Shown here piece after piece: positions 13,901-28,900 of a stretch of 64,000 bases of DNA; position 1 is the stretch's first letter, and each line of letters opens with the position of its first letter. This DNA is from Urechis unicinctus (lineage: Eukaryota > Annelida > Polychaeta > Xenopneusta > Urechidae): positions 45,447,745-45,511,744 of the forward strand of contig CM067354.1 in NCBI GenBank assembly GCA_034190875.2, written 5' to 3'. The notes beneath the pieces are model-generated. The model was not told where the DNA came from. It did not search any database and saw only the letters and a list, made by a program, of their open reading frames with translations. The position numbers and the translations under genes are program-made.

Positions 13901-16900
13901 CACACACGGGTCACAGTAAATAGACGCATGACATGCAATGCAACAGATGGGGCTACATTAAGTGGTTCTGCACAGAAGTAGTGTAAGTGATGAAAAGTTG
14001 CTGTGAAGATAATTCTCTTTTTTGGGGTGTCTTTTAAATAAGCATGACCCATGACGCATGGGACAAGAGATAAGACACACACCTGAGGCTGTCAGCTGAG
14101 GTAGACCTGAGAGAGGTTTTGCCACTGCTTCTATGTAAAGGGATGCTTTCATCACTTCCTTTAGACGTATTCAGTGAATCTTTGGTATCCTCTCCACCCG
14201 CCTCAGTATCTTTCACATCACTATGGCTAGCATCTGTGTCTTTCACATCCTCCTTGCCAACCTCAGATTCTGTAGCACCTTGCTTGTCAGCCTCCGTATC
14301 TTCTACTTGATCACTGCCAGCTTCAGTATTTATAAGCTCCTTTCCCAGTTGCTCCTCCTTAGCTGTGTTGGCATCATCAGCAGTTCCACTGCCACATTCA
14401 CCATCTCCCTGACTGAAGCCAGCATCAGCAGTCTCATTACATGGTGTCACAGCACTAGATGTTGATGTGGGTAGGCTGTCATCCTCTGCTCTCACATCAC
14501 CAGCCTTGTCTCCACATTCCTCACCCAGTGATGTGGATGATGTCACGGTAGTGCTTGTAGACTGCGGCTCTGCCCCTGACCTGGGTAGGTTGGGGAGGCT
14601 GACAGCAGCGGTTACCGTAGACGATAAAGCCAGCTTCTGCTGATCTGTGGCAGATCCCGATGACAAGTGCTTGAGGGAAGATTTTGCTGTTGCCATGGCA
14701 GCAGGATGTAGACTATGAGATGGCATGGACTGTATACTGTGCATGCTCTCACATGATTGGCTGGGGGTGAGGGGAGAAGGACCCCCTGCAGAGTGGCGGA
14801 AGTCCTGTACACAACCATGACACTGTCTATAACCTGTCAAACTGTAGTTACACGGGCAGTAACAACACATGGATCACCTCAACATGTCCAGTATGTAGAC
14901 AGGAACTTACCTTGATATACACTTGAAGAAACGGAACAAATTTAGAGTTACAGAACTGGCACCTGGAACAAAACATCACAGCATTGACACTTCTGCAGAT
15001 CACAGGTGCTTGGTTAGTGGTTGTGTGAGAGCAGGAGTGAGGCAGGGATACAGGGGAGCCTGTAGAGGTGACAAACAGGAGTGGGGCAGGGATACAGGGG
15101 AGCCTGTAGAGGTGACAAACAGGAGTGGGGCAGGGATACAGGGGAGGATGTAGAGGTGACAAACAGGAGTGGGGCAGGGATGTAGGGGAGCCTGTAGAGG
15201 TGACAAACAGGAGTGGGGCAGGGATACAGGGGAGCCTGTAGAGGTGACAAACAGGAGTGGGGCAGGGATACAGGGGAGGATGTAGAGGTGACAAACAGGA
15301 GTGGGGTAGGGATACAGGGGAGGATGTAGAGGTGACAAACAGGAGTGGGGTAGGGATACAGGGGAGCCTGTAGAGGTGACAAACAGGAGTGGGGCAGGGA
15401 TACAGGGGAGCATGTAGAGGTGACAATTAGCAACGTACGTGGAGTTGAGGTTGGAGTCGTCAGCGGACCAGCCAGCCATGATCTCCTCATCGTAGATGAG
15501 GTTACCACAGCTCTGGCACTTGGACATAGAGCACATCTCAACATCCATGGCCACCGAGTAGAACACCTGCATATATCAACACAAGGCACATGACACTCTC
15601 AAGCTCCCTGTCAATCTCATACAATAGCACCCATTCACATCAGCCATCACTACACCATGTTCTCTGAGTTACATCATGCAGCTAAAATGATAGTCATGAA
15701 CAGGAAGTTCGTTTGAAAATGAAAACATTGGATGGTATCAGTCTAGGCTTGTGTTTTGGATCAAACAAACATACCTGTGACAGGCTCTGTTGTGAGCCTT
15801 GCTGACTATGTCGGAGTGAGCTGCGGTCCAGTGAAGCACGATCTGTCTCATCAACTTCAGCTGGTACCAGCTGGTCCAACAGGGACTGTGCCGGCGCGTT
15901 CCCTACAACACCATATGACCGTCTTATAACCACATGATGACCGTCATATAACCACATGATGACCGTCATATAACCACATGATGACCGTCATATAACCACA
16001 ATCACCCGGATGAATTCATTTATCCATTAAGTGTGACAGTGCAATATGGTAAGGTACATCATAAAAGGTAGCCATTGCCAATTTTTTAACCCCCCTTACA
16101 TAAAGTCCTTTCACAAAATTGGATCAAAACCAACAGTCAATAGTTTTGGTATGCATCCCATACCAACTGAGAGTCTATTAATTGTAAGTGCTTCAGAAAA
16201 ATGCCAAGTGGAAGAAATGCATCACTTACATATGTTAAAAGCAAACTATCACAACAAGGTTTATTCACCTTGGGTCACTAAGAATCTTAAATGTGAAGAA
16301 GTTCTTAATGTATATCTAGCCTTAAGTGTGTCAAACCAAACAAATAGAGCTTAAGTTTAGAATGCAAACAGTTTATGTTTTGCTTTCTCCACTCGGTGAT
16401 GCAATGCAGGGTTTAGTTGCATAGGATCAATGAGTGCAATTACATTACTTAGGTAGAAAATATACCCAGTGTTGCTAATATAGTTATTGGAAGAAATGAT
16501 CCAAATTACTCTAAACTAATGAACAAAGCTCATAGTAACCAAGCAATCAATCTAAATACCTAAAAAAATAAAAGAACTTAAGAAAAGTGAAATGATGTCC
16601 AAGAAGACCAGTACAGAGCAAGTACAGTAACCATAAGCAGGTAAAGTTGATTGGATGGTGTGAGGGGCACCTGCTGCTATATCGTCTATCTCGGCCTCCT
16701 CCTCAGGGGTCATTGAGTGCTCAGCTCGATGAGCTGCACGCATCCTCTGCTCCAACTCTGATATGTCGGTGGTCTGGTCATCAACACTCTCCTGGGATCC
16801 TAAGCCTTCCTCGCCACTCGACTCGTCCTCAGCAATCCCCCACGAGTCTGTCAGCGACTCTTTGAGAGATTCCTTCAGGGTATGTCCTATATATTGCAAG

Positions 16901-19900
16901 GTCTCGTTCTGCTTCAGGTATTTCCAGCTGTCGTGAAGTTTGGATACTTGAAAAAAAAGATGATTGGAACATGGAGAGAAATCATAATTGAAACACATGC
17001 ATAAATGATAAAGGTGCGACAAACAGGAGGCACTAGTTATTGGAACACAGGTCAGGGTGACTGTCAGGTAATCAACTGGTTAAGCATCAAAAAAACAGCA
17101 TATGAGAATGAACAAGGCGAGATCAACAAGTAACTACAACAAATCCACACACAAAACAAGACTGGATCTACACACAACCAATCCATCGACTACAAGAGAA
17201 ATCACTCACCAAACGGTGTATATCTGTTTGCTCCATGCCTGGCCCCAGCTGACTGGCGAGCTGTGTCATCGGGGATAGCATCACTACTGATCTCATCTCC
17301 ACTACGTATACTCAAAGCATCCTGGCTACCAGCCTTTCTCAGTGATGATGACTCACTCACCAGACTTCCTCCATCCCCCTCTTCCATCTCATTCACCCCT
17401 ACCCCAGACAAGCTGCCCGAGCTGCCCAGATCACACTTATTGGGTGTTGGTGACATAGTATGCTTCATCTCACTGATCTTGGACAGGAAGCGGGTAGCAC
17501 CGAAGCGCAGGGCAGTGCTCAGGGACTCGCTGCGTGACACAGTTTTGGGTTTGGTGTTAGTGGAGATGTCAGCTGGGTTGAGTTTGTTGGGAAGGGTAGC
17601 AGATTTGCTTGGTGTTGTTTGGTGTGGTGAAGATGTTGTAGATGAACCTTTGCTTATTTGAGGACTGCTGGCACAACTTGTCAGTTCTCTATCCTTAATA
17701 GAGTGTTGAAAGGGTTCCAAATTGAGGGAGCATGTTTCTGCTTTGTCATCAGGAACAAGCAAGCTGTTATCTGTGGCTTGTTTGAGTGCCTCCTGCTCAG
17801 CATGAAAGAGACCCAGTGGATCGTTCTCAGTGACAGGAGTTCTAATACTGTGGACCGGGCTTGGAGTTAGTGAAGACATGTTAAAGTCTGTCTGTGAAGG
17901 GGAGCTGGGTAGCTCCACAACAGCGCCATCACCACTGTCATTGCGACTATGAGCGAGTACAGGCGACTTAGTCCTGTCAGGGATCACATTACTACCCAGG
18001 TCGCCCACGCCTGTGATGCAGCGGTCTGTGGCTACAACAGGGTTACTAGAGCTATCTCCTTCCTCCTTGATGTACAGCGTCACTAGCGGCTCCTCTATAC
18101 CCCCTACACAATCCTCCCCCTCTTCTAGACTTGAGTCCCCGTTAGTGGGAGGTGGGGTGGGCCACATGAGCTCAGAGTCCTTCTCCTCTTCCCCGAGGCT
18201 GGAGTGGCGTTTGTTTGCTACCTCACCCTCATCAGTGAGGGACTGGATGTCCATGCTTTTAGATAGGTTACTAGAGAATGAGATCTCCTTTGTTTTGAGG
18301 GATATATCTTGTGATGTCATAAGAAGACCTGCTTGACTGCCTGGATACAAATACACAAGTTGTGTTAGTCGATGGGATGCTCTTGGGAGTCGTCATTATC
18401 ATCATCATGGGAGCATTAACGTTTCCTCAAGTCCCACTTAAGACTTGCAAGTCTCACAAGAACGATATATATGTAACAAAGCACATGCAGAGAACAGGGG
18501 TTTCTGCTAAGCTTGAGCTATTTAACAAGACGAGGTGGCAGAAGACTGACTAGAATGCATGCTGATGTGTTACAGCACCTTCCCACAAGCAATCAACTCT
18601 CAATATGGCCAATCAGCAGCTGGTGAACCATGTACAGCCAGTCTACTTACTGTCAGCTAGGGCAGCATCATTACCCATTGACCGTCGCACAATACTGGCT
18701 GGTGCAAATATGTCCTCTGGCTTTGGATCTAAAGACAACTTCCTCGCCACACCTGAGAATTATGCATATGTTCAATATAGGTTGACTGAAATATACATAT
18801 TGATGTTGAATTATTCAATTGATTAGCAAGGGTTATTTATAGGGAAGATTAATTTTCAATTATGTTTTTATTGGTTTGATTTGAAGCCAGTTACATAAAT
18901 TGATACAGATTTTCTTTCAAATGAACATTATTTTGACACAATTTTTTTTTAAAGTCATGGATTTTTAAAAGATGGTTGCCGCCATGGAAGTTTGCATTTA
19001 AAAAGCTATAATGTTGAAATGATGATTTTTGTACAGTTGAATAATATTTTTGATCCTTATTGGTTGTACCGTGGTTTATTTGCGAGTCATGTGCCCCTTT
19101 AAGGATGGTAGCAGGTTTACTGATCATGCTGCCTGGGTGCTTGGTCTCGCCCTCAGCCACATGCTCCAATGACAACGCTTGTAGGCGCTGCTTGCCTCCA
19201 ATGGAGTCAATCGAGTCTTGTGAACCTATCACCATGGAGATGCGCTTTGAATCATCCACACTAGAACAGTAACCCCGGTCACTGCTGCCACCTGCAGGCC
19301 AACAACAAGCATTCAAGCGTCCACCAACAAACTATGCCATTCCAACATTTCACTGCATTTCGGCGACCATTATTATCAATAATACGCCAGATATGACATG
19401 ACCCACCTGTACTGGCCAACTCCTCTTGACCTTCCCCAGCCCCGTCTTTCTTGCCACTCCGGCCTTCGACACGAGCAGCATCCTTCACCCCTAACCCCGA
19501 CATGACCCCACCAGCGTGCACCTTATCCAGAGGCACCACTGATTCCTCCAGGTAGCTGTCACCGCTCCCACGACTGATACGGTCAAAGTCACTCTCAGAG
19601 TTTGAGAGGGAGAGGCGTCGACTCCTTAATGCTCGTTTGAACTGAGCTATGGCCATGAGGGTGTTGCGGATCTTGGTCCACTTCAGGTAGGCATTGCTCG
19701 TGTTGGTTGGCCACTTGCTCTCCAGCAGTGCCTGTAACATAGCATTAGCATCTGGTGCAGGCTTAAACAAGGACATTTTTATTTGATTAATTGTAAACTA
19801 AATACAATAGAAATCCACCTTCAACAGCTTATATAATCTATACCTTGCACAACAAGCCCCAAAAGCTCAGCATAACCTACCTTATTGTAGAAGCCATATG

Positions 19901-22900
19901 TGATGGCGTTGGGTTGAACACCTTGACGCTTCATCTCAAAGAGCACCTTGACTGCCAGTACAGGTTGGTGGTACAAGCCACATAGTTGCATGAGCACTCG
20001 GTAACACACCTGTAATCACACATCATTACAGTAACACACTTGTAATCATACATCATGGAAGAAGCACACCTGTGATCACAATAACACACCTGTGATCACA
20101 CATTACAGTAACACCTGTAATCACACATCAGCACAGTAACACATCTGTAATTACACATCAGCACAGTAACACATATTAAGTTACACATTACCACAGTAAC
20201 ACACCTGAAATCACACATCATGACAGTAACAATGTATTCACACACTATCAGTCACAGTTTCACCTCATCAGGGGGCTGAAGCTTGGCACTACGGATTCTC
20301 ACAAGAACATCGTAAGCGCTACGCAGAGCTTTAGTCTTGGAGTGAACAGTCTTGATGTAGGATGGCAGGTGTATGAACCAGATACTGTAGCAATGCCACA
20401 ACAGGCACCTGTTAATCAAACATACTGCTGTCAGCATCTCTCTAAAGACACCACCACAACTAGCATGTCAATCCAAAGTAAATTTCAGTATACACAAGTT
20501 GTTAATTCAAACATGAATTTATCATCAACTAACATGTAAACCCATGACATACTTGGACCAGAGTATTGGGGTGTTGGCATGTCTCTGGGCAATCTTGTGA
20601 GCAGAGCGCAGTTCATGTTTGGTTCTACGAGTCATGGGGCTGTTAGGGTTGCCCTGGCTACCACCGATGGCAATGTTGGCACCTCGCAGGTTGCCGACAG
20701 CAGGGTGAATGGGAGCCTTCTTTAGGAAGAGCTCGTGCTTCAACTCGGGGAAAGTCGTGTAACTAACATAGAAAACATCATCCAGGTTTGACAATCATTT
20801 GATATCACTCCAACCTGGCTTTACACTGTTATATCTAATTTATTCATAGAATGAAATCCGATGATGAATGACACTGTCCTACCTGTAGGTTACATCGGGC
20901 GAGAGGCCTGTAGCTTCAGGCGGGGTGATGAACACAGTCCTCTCACTGACACACAACATCACACAGCATCACTGGAATACAGTCAAAGCTAACCAAGGTC
21001 TGCCAGCAAGCTATTGAATATATAACATACATTTGTCTTGTCACAGGGTTGTCCTGCGCTAATACTAACCTCTTGCTGTTGTCTTCCAACTCAATGAGAC
21101 GAGGCTCATCCTTGAGACCTTCTTCTACCTATAAACACAATGACAAGAGCATTAGCATTACTTACATGACTCATCAAAGCACATGAGAGCGAGTACAAGG
21201 ATGAATCTACTTGATAGGTCCACCAACCTTTTCGGTGCACTCGTCAAAGAAAGCGAGACTGGCATCTTTATCCGAAACGAAAGAGCGCTCTTCGATAAAG
21301 CGACTGAAGCACTGTGTCTTCATGATCTGTGTAAAGAACTTGTGGTAAGCTTTATCCCGGCTCTTCTGGAACCCTACATTAACACAGTCTTTGATGTCTA
21401 CAATCTGCACTGAGCCAGATGAATTGACTAATGTCACAGGTATGATTTGACCAATGTCACGGGTATGATTTGACCAATGTCACTGATGTGAATTAACTGA
21501 TGCCAAAGAAACAAATAGTCTGACGTCACAGATATTAACCCTTTCACTGAGCATGATGCATGAATGCATCTCGCAAAACAGACCGCAAGATGCACCAAAG
21601 CATTGCATTTGTGACATCAAGTGATGCTTCAATGCATCATATCAGCATAGTGACCTTTGGCCAACATGATTTGAGCTCCAGTCCAATGAGAACACATCGA
21701 TAAATAGCACAGTTCACTCATGAACAGGTAGATGAAGCCAGGTCAGGTCTTTAAATCAAGAATAATTATTGTTTGCCCTCTTTTAAAGCAAATCAAAGTT
21801 GTGCTGACACAAGCCAAACAAAAGAAAAATGTAGCTTAAAAAATGGCACAGGCAAGCAAATTGAATATTGTTCTAGTGACCTGTGATGTCAAAGAGAGAT
21901 GACAGATCTGTGGTGGAGTCTGTGGGGGCAGCTGTGATTGGACGGAGGAAGTGATTATAGCCCTTCAGGAGGATAGCCATGAAACGAAGGAACACTTCCT
22001 GGATGGCCGTCTCAAGCACAAGCTGCACAAATACAGTACAACAAAGTATAAATCTATAACTCTTATTATCACATGATCAGTACATATGGTCTATATACAT
22101 GTAGAAGTGATATATAACAGGCTTGGCATAATATGTAAGGCTATGGAGATGATTTGCTGACCTCTTTGCGTTTACGTGTGAAGTCCTGGTCAATGGGTGG
22201 GGGGTCATTATTGGCCGGCTCAGGGGTGTGATCATCACCCTCCTCCTGACACACCTGCTCAAACAGGCGCTCCAAACTGCCTCGCATCACCTTCATCGGT
22301 TTCTGTTGACATGTGGGGTTAACATGAAATGCTATAACAGATTGTCATGATTATTTGGGAAATTGATCATTCCTGCTTAAATTGGGTGCAATTCAAGACC
22401 CTATAGCGGGATCACGCAGCTCAACCGGCAATATATGCAAAGAAGATGATATTCGGTTGTATTTACTTACTTTAGGAAACATCTTCAATGACACACCCTT
22501 CCTGTCCTCCGACCTATAACACATAGCCATGAAACAAAAACATCCAGTAACCTGATAGAAGTTAACAAGGTCACAGTTACTGTGCAACTGAGCACACTAT
22601 TTGACCTACTTACAATGTGATGGAGTTGGTATCCAGATCAATACATGTGACATCTTGTGGTGGATCATAAAGATCAAAGTAGCGTGAATCCACACCTGTG
22701 ATACACCATACAGACACAGGTGTCAGAGAATAACGCCTCTCTTGATTGAGAGATGACATGGGTTGTACTGCATGTAAGGAGCAGGTCCTACAACGATGTG
22801 GTGTGCAAGCAGCAGCTCATGTGACTTACCAACTATGAATGGTGTGGGTGCATTGAGCACAGCAGACAACCCCAGGGGACACAGGGGGATGTAGGGACAC

Positions 22901-25900
22901 TGCCAGTGGAATGGAAATATCATCTGAAACAATGTTTACAATGGTACAATCCAGAGAGACATCACAGCATGGATTCTTCAACATCCACTCATCTCACAAC
23001 TACAATTACTAGAGTAAACACAACTTGGGTGTAACACCAAACTTGCTATCATACCAGACCATGGATATGCCATGGCCCATCAACACATTACCAAGTCAAA
23101 CAGACAGGACTTTATTTACTAAGATAATTAAGTCAGAGAGGTGTGCTCACGTTAGCACAGGCCTCAGCAACTGCCGTGAGCACTGCAGGACGGAGAGAGT
23201 GGATGAGGATCTTCTGCTCGAGTAAGGTGAAGAGCAGCAGACTCATGCAGTTCTCTGCTCCGAGGTTCTTAAGCAGGGTACTGAATGACGCCCCACTGGC
23301 AACCCATACAACTTATATTATAACAACTCAACACTGAACGTTTACATCAGCTGACCTGGTAGAAACCATAAAAACAATGGGATTGGACGTAATGTTAGTT
23401 ACCTTTGAGGCAGTGGGATATCTTCAGGTTGAGAAAGAGCAATAGATTCACTGCTCAACTGTAAGAACAATGCAATTGGTAAAAGGTCAATGGAAGGTCA
23501 ATGTATGCTGTGTATGCGACAAGTGAGGAGTGGTTGGACCAGGTCACATGATAGTGCTACTTACATGGACCAGAATTCTAGGACGCTGGGGGGACGGAAA
23601 AGGCACCTCTGTCATGAAGTGAGATATATGCCTGCCAAACCGTAACAACCCTCATCAATAAACTCAGACATAATGTTAAATGTGCAATATGTCCCTCAAT
23701 AACAATGGTCTTATTGGGGTGATTATTTGGATGGAAACTCAACAACGGAAGTATACTTAACAATCTTTGGATCACTTAGAATTGAACTTGCATGTCTAGC
23801 ACGAAAAGGGGATGTTTGAGTTACCTTTCTAGTGGCACGGTGTGAGGACCACATATGGAAATCCTATATATGTACATGAGAAATTTCTTGAGTGTGTCGA
23901 AGAACGGATAACGAGCCAGAATAGATATACACTTGTTCTGATGCAGTGTTTTCTGCGTTAAAGTCTCTGTGATGCTGCTAGAACCTGGAGACGATTGGTT
24001 AGCATCATTTAACTTGTTAGGGCTGCTGATGCTGCGGGAGGATGAGGGGGAGGTGGGAGGGGATGAGGAGGGCGGTAGTAACCCTAGTAACTCATCCTCT
24101 TGACTGGTGAGTGTTCCACCAGTGTAGTCCTCATAGAACGTGACAGCAGCTCCATACATCTGTCACATCAAATGGTTCATGTTCAAATCAAGCCATGATG
24201 GAGGAGGAAGTTTGGAAACTGCCCACTCAACACAAAATCATTGCTACCGTTGCAAAGCCCCAACATTTGGGTCTTAAGTACATCTGTCCAAAACAGTCCA
24301 GTTTTTGTAACTTATCCTCCATATTCTAATAATTGCCTTGAACAATGATACAAAACCTTGATGTAAATATATAGAAGGTCATAATACATTCCTGTACCTG
24401 CCTTAATTATAACACAGTTGAATGTACTTCTGGCACCTACCCTCAAGGTTATATACAAGTCAAAACTGTAATTCTTGATGTACTACAGAATATTTTCAAG
24501 AAAGATTCAACAGCTGAGGCATTCCAGTTTGTCCTATCTTTACCAAATATGATCAGCCATGGTCGCCTGTCTTTACCTTTGTCCCTGTGGCTCCTGTCAA
24601 GACAAATGTGGAGAAGACAGGCATGGGGTGTTGAGCATTGCTGGGCCATGCCTCTATAGTGGCCCCCAGCGGCATACAGAACAGAGGTACAGTCTCAGGA
24701 AGAGGTACAACTGGGTTGTCTTCCAATGGGTACCGACCCAGCATGGCTAAAAACAATACATACATGGTTGATTAATGGTGACAGCTAAGTCATGATGATG
24801 TGGAAAGGTTGCAAAACTGAAACATTAAATGTATCAGTTGTGCTGAAGTGCAGTCCAATTTTACGCAATAGTATGTCAATGAAGAAGCAACTGAACAAGT
24901 GCCTCTTAGCAGAGACAAGGCAGATAACAGGTGACAATTGAGCGCACCCTGTACATCCTTCACTAAACACACCTGGTTTATACGCGATGAAGTTTGTTTT
25001 TGCCATGGATTTTTTATAACAAAGATAAACATCTGAGCCCATCTGAAACCAGTCCAAAGTCAACATGAATCATGAATGTAACCATATACACACCTATGAA
25101 AAGACAATTGACCCAAGTTATAATTAGGAATGGATAAAGAGGTTGAATTAAGTGACAGTGATGATAATGGTGGAATACACACCATGCCTTTGTTGAGTGT
25201 TTTGGTGATCTGACAGAAGGCGTGAGGAGGCGTTTCTCCCTGTAGCACACACATACAACACTGCAATGTTGTGTTCACCTATATAACAATGTTACATTTT
25301 CTGAATCTGCCAAATATGGATAACTAATCAATCCTAAAGCCCATTAATAGGTTAAATATGACATAAATAATTGGCCTAGGCAGGTCAATGACTGGAGTGA
25401 TGATAAGAGCTAAAGGGCAAGTGCTGCCATTTAGCCGTCTGAAAACAATCTCCATGGATCCAGTAGGTGTAGAGGACCAAGCAATAGTGACCAGAATGAA
25501 TCACCTTATTGGCTAGGATAACACAGATATCTGTGACGGCCAGGACGTCACACGGTGCTGTCTTGGAAGCCCGTCTGTAGGTGATGTATGTACGACTGCT
25601 GCTGCTGTTGTTGACGTTGGCCGGTCGGCCATGAGGGGTCGTGTAGATGACTTCACATCCTGCCTTTACACGCTCCTTACCTTCATACAGCACCCTGCAC
25701 CATCACACAACACTATGTCATCAGCATGTGGCATCAAACAACACAATGTCATCAACCTGCATGATCAAACAATAAAACTAAACACCTTTCTGTCCCTCAA
25801 CTCAGCATTGTGTTCTTCACTACTTTGGAATCAAGACAAGCGAGCACAAAACACCTGCATGATACACCCCCTGTACCATCAGAGCCCTGCACGATACACA

Positions 25901-28900
25901 CCCTGTACCACCAGAGCCCTGCACGATACACACCCTGTACCATCAGAGCCCTGCACGATACACACCCTGTACCACCAGAGCCCTGCACGATACACACCCT
26001 GTACCATCAGAGCCCTGCACGATACACACCCTGTACCATCAGAGCCCTGCACGATACACACCCAGTACCATCAGAGCCCTGCACGATACACACCCTGTCC
26101 CATCAGAGCCCTGCACGATACACACCCTGTACCATCAGAGGCCTGCACTTTATCAGGTTTACACGCCCTGTACCATCAGAACCCTGCACTTTATCAGGTT
26201 TACACCCCCTGTACCATCAGAGCCCTGCACTTACACCCCCTGTACCACCAGACCCCTGCACTTAACACCCCCTGTACCATCAGGAAAGGTAAGGTTAGTA
26301 TAGGGTTTAACAGCACACCAACACTAGTGTGTTATATGGTGCCAAGAAAGTTTAGTAGATAAGATTGACCTGATTAAGCTGCCGCTTTCTAGGATAAATG
26401 AAAATGGAGATGGAATAGAAAACAAATGGAAACGATTATCCTAGGGCAAGTCGCCACCAGCCGATCGTCTGGGTGAAATCCGGGCCAAAGTGGAGTGTAA
26501 CAGATACAGCCCTCGCAATGACCACTTCACTCAACCACCAGGATCCCATTGTCCACCGACACGAGTCGCAACCCACGGCCGACAGGTTGCCCCCTATTAG
26601 TCGCCTCTTACGACATGCAGGATACAGTGGGCCTACCATCAGACCCCTGCACTTTACACACGCTGTACCATCAGACCCCTGCACTTTACACACCCTGTAC
26701 CATCAGAGCCCTGCACTTTACACACCCTGTACCATCATAACAAGCATTAGAATTCATGGGATGTCTATTTAGCACTGTGCTCCTAAAATAGATGAACATG
26801 CTGGGTGAGCACGATTGGTTACAGCGATACAGTAACACAGGGCCCTCATCTTCGTCTGTTATCACAACCAAACTTCCCTAACATATGCCACCTCCTTTGT
26901 GGGCTACGGTGACACAGATTGATACGGTCACTACATCAATGACAACGCACATATCGACGCTTCACAGATTATTAACCATCTTGGATTGTACAGAATACAT
27001 CAAAACGAGCAAAGATTGAGAGCTAAGTCATTGTCAGGCCCAAGACTCATTTACTGTACATAATGGCAAATGTTTGAATCAGCATCAAAGCTCGTCCTCT
27101 GTTGCCAGATGTACCGAAATGGGGTCAGGATATTTTGTTGAGCTAGAAAAGATGATGGTGCTAGCAGGCTCATTCTCTCACGCCGCATGACTCGTTGGTA
27201 TATAGAGGCCATGGTAACTATTATTCTCATCCTAAGAGAGAGCTAGCCCTCGCTCTGGGACGACCACTTATTGGAGCCTTCAGCCATCATTGCTATTTAT
27301 GACCAAGACCTCTTGACAGATAGTTTTCGACCTTGGAAGGAAACCAACTTTTTATTTGCCAAGCGTAGATTATCTCAGGAAACCTGAGCCAGCCGATCTC
27401 AGTGTATTTGCGAGATGTTGTATGGCCTGTATATAAATATCCAGCTTCAACAGTTGCAGCCGCCAAGCACGTGTAGAGTTGGGTAGCATCATATAGCCGA
27501 CAATCGACAGGGCACGCCCCGGTCATGTGATACTCGGGGAAAGGGGTCAGTGGGCTGGCTCCATCACCCTACAGACGGTCACATCCATGATTCTCCACAC
27601 ATGCACATCACGGTCATTATAACTCACACATGTCAACCTTCGTTTCCCATGCGTTAATCGGCGGACCGTAACCGATGGGGGGACGGTTTTGGTGAGGAAA
27701 ACATTGACTGGGTGTCAATTGCGGTAGAAATATAGCGAGGGGTCAGTTGGGGTTTACCTTCTGACTTGGGCCGAACAGTTTCTAAAAGATCAGACATTTA
27801 ATTGAGAACCCCACTATCTGCTGTGAGAAGAATAATATCCACTCACAAGAGAAGGGGAGGCAAGTTAATAGCTGGGTCCGCTTTAATGGCTGACAAATAG
27901 ACGAGAATTACACCCGCCACTTGTCACAGCATTCACAACCATGGACACCTCTCACTTCACACATTTCAACGGGACAAACGCCAGATGTCACCAAAAAGAG
28001 GCTATAATACCGGGCCCACCTAGGCTACAATAAGGGGTAGTCCACATTAAAAAAGTATTACTCTAGGGATACCACGAGCGCTACTCTAACCATGAATGGC
28101 CGTCTCGTTTTTTTGTTATCACCTTCTCCTACAACAGACTGCTACCGAGCCAACGAAACAAACATTAATCTGTTGACGCGAGTCCTAGAGCAGCCCAGCT
28201 AACCGCTAGATCATGTGGGGATCAAGTATTAAAATAATGCTCCCTTGTCTAACCACGACATTCCATTCCGCGAAAAAAAAAAATATATATATATACTTTA
28301 CATCCAGCTTGAGTCTTCGCTTGTAACTCTTCGCTTTCTGTTACTTGGAGAGTACTTGGAGAAACGCTTAAGGTGGTATACAACAGAAAGTTATACTTTT
28401 AATGGCATTAACATATATATCCAAGGCGTGAATCAGAATTGATCCGCCTCAGCTTAAAAAAAGACTATCTTGCCAGAGAAAAATCCAGTACATCCCAAAG
28501 CGTATTGTTATCCCACTTTCAAAGCAGGTTTGTCTAAGCAGCTCTATTTTAGTGAAAAGTCTGTCCCGTGACGATCGCTAGGCAAAGAACCTTCGCGTTT
28601 GAACTGTGTCTGTGTGAGTTATTGTTTTCAATTAGAATGGTCATTCCATGAGTCATTACTCCATGGTAACACCTAAACTCGGGGGCAGATGCCTAAACGA
28701 GCCTTATATGACTATCAGGGTCACGGTCACTAGGGTTACATCGTGGGCACGATTATCCGAATTACAACACAAATAGATTAACGGAATAGATTTCAGCAAT
28801 CATCAGATAAAGTGACCCATTTTCACTCACCAGGTCACAGATGATTACAAATTCATTGATGCAATAAAATGAATGGAATTCCTGTCTCATTCGGCCTGTT

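Noticed and set aside
15000..15589. Pro/Leu/Cys-rich proteins in three minus-strand frames
   Set aside because: The 44-bp minisatellite is open in all frames; only the part over the exon 15566-15439 is DENND4.
25631..26362. His/Thr/Pro-rich repeat proteins
   Set aside because: Translation of the 32-bp minisatellite in DENND4 intron 1.
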